DNA from: Clostridia bacterium
GTDB taxonomy: Bacteria; Bacillota; Clostridia; Oscillospirales; Acutalibacteraceae
Assembly: GCA_017442445.1 (NCBI GenBank)
Contig: JAFRZS010000247.1
Coordinates: 1-7,049, forward strand
Reading direction: 5' to 3'
DNA length: 7,049 bases
Position numbers and translations under genes: made by a program. Position 1 is the stretch's first letter, and each line of letters opens with the position of its first letter. Positions 4,773-7,049 of the stretch are shown in pieces. Under the pieces are notes generated by a model, which was not told where the DNA came from, made no database searches, and saw nothing but the letters and a program-made list of their open reading frames with translations.

Positions 4773-4788
4773 TCATGTTGTATAGTTT
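4761..4788 (+). repeat. 14-bp tandem repeat over the pduL promoter
   Basis: ATGTTGTATAATTC (4761-4774) is followed directly by ATGTTGTATAGTTT (4775-4788), identical at the first 10 bases and at 12 of 14 overall. The first unit holds the -10 and the second the expected start of transcription. It may be a regulator site with direct-repeat half-sites or simply a slippage duplication. Confidence 0.5.
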
Positions 4789-4806
4789 AATATTATGGAG
4801 GTAGCT

Positions 4807-5379
4807 ATGAAGAAGACTGTTTTAATTGAAACATCAGCACGTCACTTGCATGTAAGCCGTGAGCATCTTGACATTCTTTTCGGTGAAGGTTATGAACTCA
4901 CACCTAAGAAGGATTTATCACAGCCCGGCCAGTATGCTTGTGAAGAAAGAGTACAGGTAATCGGCGAGAAGGGAAGTTTCCCCGGAGTATCAATTCTCGG
5001 ACCCGTACGTCCCGAAACACAGGTTGAGTTATCAGCAACTGATGCGCGTTCAATCGGAGTAAAAGCTCCCGTGCGTGAATCAAGTGATATCGAGGGAAGC
5101 GGCGGATGCAAACTTGTAGGCCCCAAAGGCGAAGTAACAATTGACAAGGGTGTAATCGTTGCAAAGCGTCATATACATATGACACCCGAAGATGCTGAAA
5201 AGTATTCGCTTGAAGACAAGCAGGTTGTTGAAGTAACATTGAATACAGACGGCAGAACACTCACATTCGGTGATGTTGTAGTAAGAGTAAGCCCCTCTTA
5301 TGCACTTGCAATGCACATTGATACAGACGAAGCTAATGCAGCATTGGCAGTGCCGAATATGTTAGGCGAAATTAAATAA
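4807..5379 (+). CDS. pduL: Phosphate propanoyltransferase / phosphotransacylase, PduL type
   Basis: PduL-type enzymes interconvert acyl-CoA plus phosphate with acyl-phosphate plus CoA; they are unrelated to Pta and need zinc. The 190 residues contain the two repeated halves of the family. The zinc-binding histidine motifs are SARHLHVS (10-17; H13, H15) and AKRHIHMT (119-126; H122, H124), with a further conserved histidine in YALAMHIDTDEANAA (H170). PGVSILGPVRPETQVELS (59-76) is a typical core stretch. I start at ATG 4807, 5 bases after GGAGG; an in-frame ATG at 4795 would cover that site. The protein begins directly with the catalytic core, lacking the N-terminal helix that sends PduL into bacterial microcompartments, and no shell genes are visible. 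It therefore probably acts in the cytosol, for example on acetyl- or propionyl-CoA with an acetate or propionate kinase encoded elsewhere. It leads a three-gene operon, 18 bases before the next gene. Confidence 0.93.
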   Translation: MKKTVLIETSARHLHVSREHLDILFGEGYELTPKKDLSQPGQYACEERVQVIGEKGSFPGVSILGPVRPETQVELSATDARSIGVKAPVRESSDIEGSGGCKLVGPKGEVTIDKGVIVAKRHIHMTPEDAEKYSLEDKQVVEVTLNTDGRTLTFGDVVVRVSPSYALAMHIDTDEANAALAVPNMLGEIK

Positions 5380-5397
5380 TTGAAAGGATTTTTACTT

Positions 5398-6090
5398 ATG
5401 AATTATTCACACGAAGTTGAAAAAATGTGTTGCGTAAAAAAAGGTCCGAATCACGGTCCTGCACCCATTCCGGAAGAAGGCAGATGGGTTAAGGCTTATG
5501 AAATCAAAGATATTTCAGGTCTTTCACACGGTGTTGGCTGGTGTGCACCTCAGCAGGGTACATGTAAGCTTACATTGAACATCAAAGAGGGTATCGTAGA
5601 AGAAGCTCTTGTTGAAACAATCGGTTGTTCAGGTATGACACATTCTGCAGCTATGGCAGCAGAAATTCTCCCCGGAAAGACATTACTTGAATGCCTTAAT
5701 ACTGACCTTGTTTGCGATGCTATCAACGTAGCTATGCGCGAGATTTTCTTACAGCTTGTATATGGACGTACACAGTCTGCATTCTCAGAAGACGGTCTTA
5801 CAATCGGCGCAGGTCTTGAAGATCTCGGTAAAGGACTTCGTTCACAGGTTGGTACAATGTACAGCACAAAGGTTAAGGGTGTTCGTTATCTTGAAATGGC
5901 TGAAGGCTATGTAACAAGACTTGCTCTTGACGAAAATGATGAAGTTACAGGTTATGAGTTTATCAGACTCGGCAAAATGCTTGAGGATATCCGTCACGGT
6001 GTTCCCGCTGATGAAGCATTGAAGAAGAATACAGGCAACTACGGTCGTTTCGATGGTGCTGCAAAGTACATTGACCCGCGTGAAGAATAA
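5398..6090 (+). CDS. IscU/NifU-like iron-sulfur cluster assembly scaffold protein
   Basis: The 230-residue soluble protein resembles the IscU/NifU N-terminal scaffold fold on which Fe-S clusters are built. The clearest sign is VETIGCSGMTHSAAMAAEIL (72-91) followed by GKTLLE, which matches the IscU pattern of a ligand cysteine, small residues and GKTLxE. Other cysteines are C11, C12, C49, C56, C77, C99 and C106. The third ligand region of IscU is not recognisable, and there are extra segments at the N-terminus (CCVKKGPNHGPAPIPEEGRW) and a C-terminal ~100 residues (VKGVRYLEMAEGYVT onward) absent from classical IscU, which is about 130 residues. Start ATG 5398 follows AAAGGA by 9 bases; an upstream TTG at 5380 would cover that site. 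To my knowledge this kind of scaffold-like protein is regularly found next to GGGtGRT proteins in Clostridia, as here (12-base gap). Whether it really assembles clusters is not shown by sequence. Confidence 0.87.
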   Translation: MNYSHEVEKMCCVKKGPNHGPAPIPEEGRWVKAYEIKDISGLSHGVGWCAPQQGTCKLTLNIKEGIVEEALVETIGCSGMTHSAAMAAEILPGKTLLECLNTDLVCDAINVAMREIFLQLVYGRTQSAFSEDGLTIGAGLEDLGKGLRSQVGTMYSTKVKGVRYLEMAEGYVTRLALDENDEVTGYEFIRLGKMLEDIRHGVPADEALKKNTGNYGRFDGAAKYIDPREE

Positions 6091-6102
6091 GGAGAAGATA
6101 AT

Positions 6103-7049
6103 ATGGCTAATGAGATTAGATTCGAGGGTAAAGAAAGACGTATGGAAAAAATCAATGCTTGTCTCAAAGAGTACGGCATTGAGAGCCTTGAAGCAGCAAA
6201 AGAGCTTTGCACTTCAAAGGGTATAGATGTAGAAGCTATCGTTAAAGGTGTTCAGCCTATCGCATTTGAAAATGCAGTTTGGGCATACACATTAGGTGTT
6301 GCACTTGCACTCAAAGAAGGCAACAAAGAAGCTTCTGACGCAGCAGCAACAATCGGTAAGGGCTTACAGGCTTTCTGTATTCCCGGTTCAGTAGCAGAGC
6401 AGAGAAGCGTTGGTCTTGGCCACGGTAACCTTGGTGCTATGCTTTTGAAGGACGAAACAAAGTGCTTTGCATTCCTTGCAGGTCACGAATCCTTCGCAGC
6501 AGCTGAAGGTGCTATCGGTATTGCGCGTACAGCTAACAAGGTTAGAAAAGAGCCCCTTAAGGTTATCCTTAACGGTCTTGGTAAAGATGCTGCTATGATC
6601 ATTTCAAGAATCAACGGTTTCACATATGTTGAAACGGAATATGATTTCCACACAGGCGAACTTAAAATCGTTAAGGAAAAAGCATATTCAGACGGTGAAC
6701 GCGCAAAGGTTCGTTGCTACGGAGCAAACGACGTTCTTGAAGGCGTTGCAATCATGAAGCACGAAAATGTTGAAGTTTCAATCACAGGTAACTCAACTAA
6801 CCCGACTCGTTTCCAGCACCTTGTTGCAGGCACATACAAGAAATGGGCTATGGAAAATTCAGTTAACTACTTCTCAGTTGCATCAGGCGGCGGTACAGGT
6901 AGAACATTACATCCTGATAACGTTGCTGCAGGTCCTGCTTCCTACGGTCTTACAGACTCAATGGGACGTATGCACGGTGATGCACAGTTTGCCGGTTCTT
7001 CATCAGTTCCCGCTCACGTAGAAATGATGGGACTTATCGGTATGGGTAA
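6103..7049 (+). CDS. GGGtGRT-family protein (3' end outside window)
   Basis: The frame starts at ATG 6103 with GGAG 8 bases upstream and stays open to the window edge; the last three bases read TAA but are out of frame, since the final complete codon is GGT 7045-7047. The 315 visible residues are nearly the whole protein, as the family runs to about 330. The eponymous motif GGGTGRT is at 262-268 (SVASGGGTGRTLHPDN). Other notable stretches are GLGHGNLGAMLL and FLAGHESFAAAEGAIGIART, glycine/alanine-rich and possibly nucleotide- or cofactor-binding, and the end PAHVEMMGLIGMG. It is predicted soluble, without signal or membrane segments. The biochemical function of the family is, as far as I know, undetermined. 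Its position 12 bases after the Fe-S scaffold-like gene suggests the two products act together. Codon use in this operon is more even and GC-richer at third positions than in the zinc operon, as in well-expressed genes. Confidence 0.9.
   Translation, partial: MANEIRFEGKERRMEKINACLKEYGIESLEAAKELCTSKGIDVEAIVKGVQPIAFENAVWAYTLGVALALKEGNKEASDAAATIGKGLQAFCIPGSVAEQRSVGLGHGNLGAMLLKDETKCFAFLAGHESFAAAEGAIGIARTANKVRKEPLKVILNGLGKDAAMIISRINGFTYVETEYDFHTGELKIVKEKAYSDGERAKVRCYGANDVLEGVAIMKHENVEVSITGNSTNPTRFQHLVAGTYKKWAMENSVNYFSVASGGGTGRTLHPDNVAAGPASYGLTDSMGRMHGDAQFAGSSSVPAHVEMMGLIGMG

Noticed and set aside
6767..7021. 84-codon + strand frame inside the GGGtGRT gene
   Set aside because: It is an out-of-frame reading of a conserved coding region.
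7047..7049. Apparent TAA at the window end as the stop of the GGGtGRT gene
   Set aside because: It is out of frame with ATG 6103; the last complete codon is GGT at 7045-7047 and the gene continues beyond the window.

Overview
The window reads as chromosomal DNA of a low-GC, anaerobic Gram-positive, most likely a gut-type Clostridia (Oscillospiraceae/Ruminococcaceae-like). This is inferred from AT-rich intergenic DNA, AGGAGG-type ribosome binding sites, frequent TATAAT promoters with extended -10 elements, a clostridial type of zinc-binding lipoprotein, and a GGGtGRT gene beside an Fe-S scaffold gene. The genus cannot be fixed from sequence reading alone.

Layout. (1) 1-120: the last 21 codons of a + strand gene, ending at a strong hairpin shared as a terminator with the convergent rnhA. 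(2) 114-620: rnhA (ribonuclease HI) on the - strand with a probable promoter. (3) 679-1122: a small hypothetical + strand gene with a near-consensus promoter and a perfect 18-bp terminator hairpin. (4) 1117-1470: no convincing protein gene. It holds a tandem 120-bp repeat, two almost identical copies plus a decayed third. Each copy can fold into a ~97-nt branched structure, and the few differences between copies fall at unpaired positions. This is the least explained part of the window. (5) 1471-1681: a free-standing 5S rRNA gene on the - strand with its own promoter, leader hairpin and terminator, and no 16S or 23S beside it. (6) 1774-4730: a + strand zinc-uptake operon of four overlapping genes: a Fur-family regulator (probably Zur) behind a perfect inverted-repeat operator, then znuA, znuC and znuB, then a hairpin. 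(7) 4744-7049: a second + strand operon of pduL (phosphotransacylase), an IscU/NifU-like Fe-S scaffold protein and a GGGtGRT-family protein cut by the window end.

How it works together. The regulator would sense intracellular zinc and repress its own operon by binding at 1807-1835; ZnuA captures Zn2+ outside the membrane and ZnuBC imports it. The second operon joins an acyl-CoA/acyl-phosphate enzyme without a microcompartment targeting extension to a scaffold-like protein and a partner of unknown function, so it looks metabolic or redox-related, but its purpose is not established here.

The points most worth checking are the structured tandem repeat beside the solitary 5S gene and the joint function of the scaffold-like/GGGtGRT pair.
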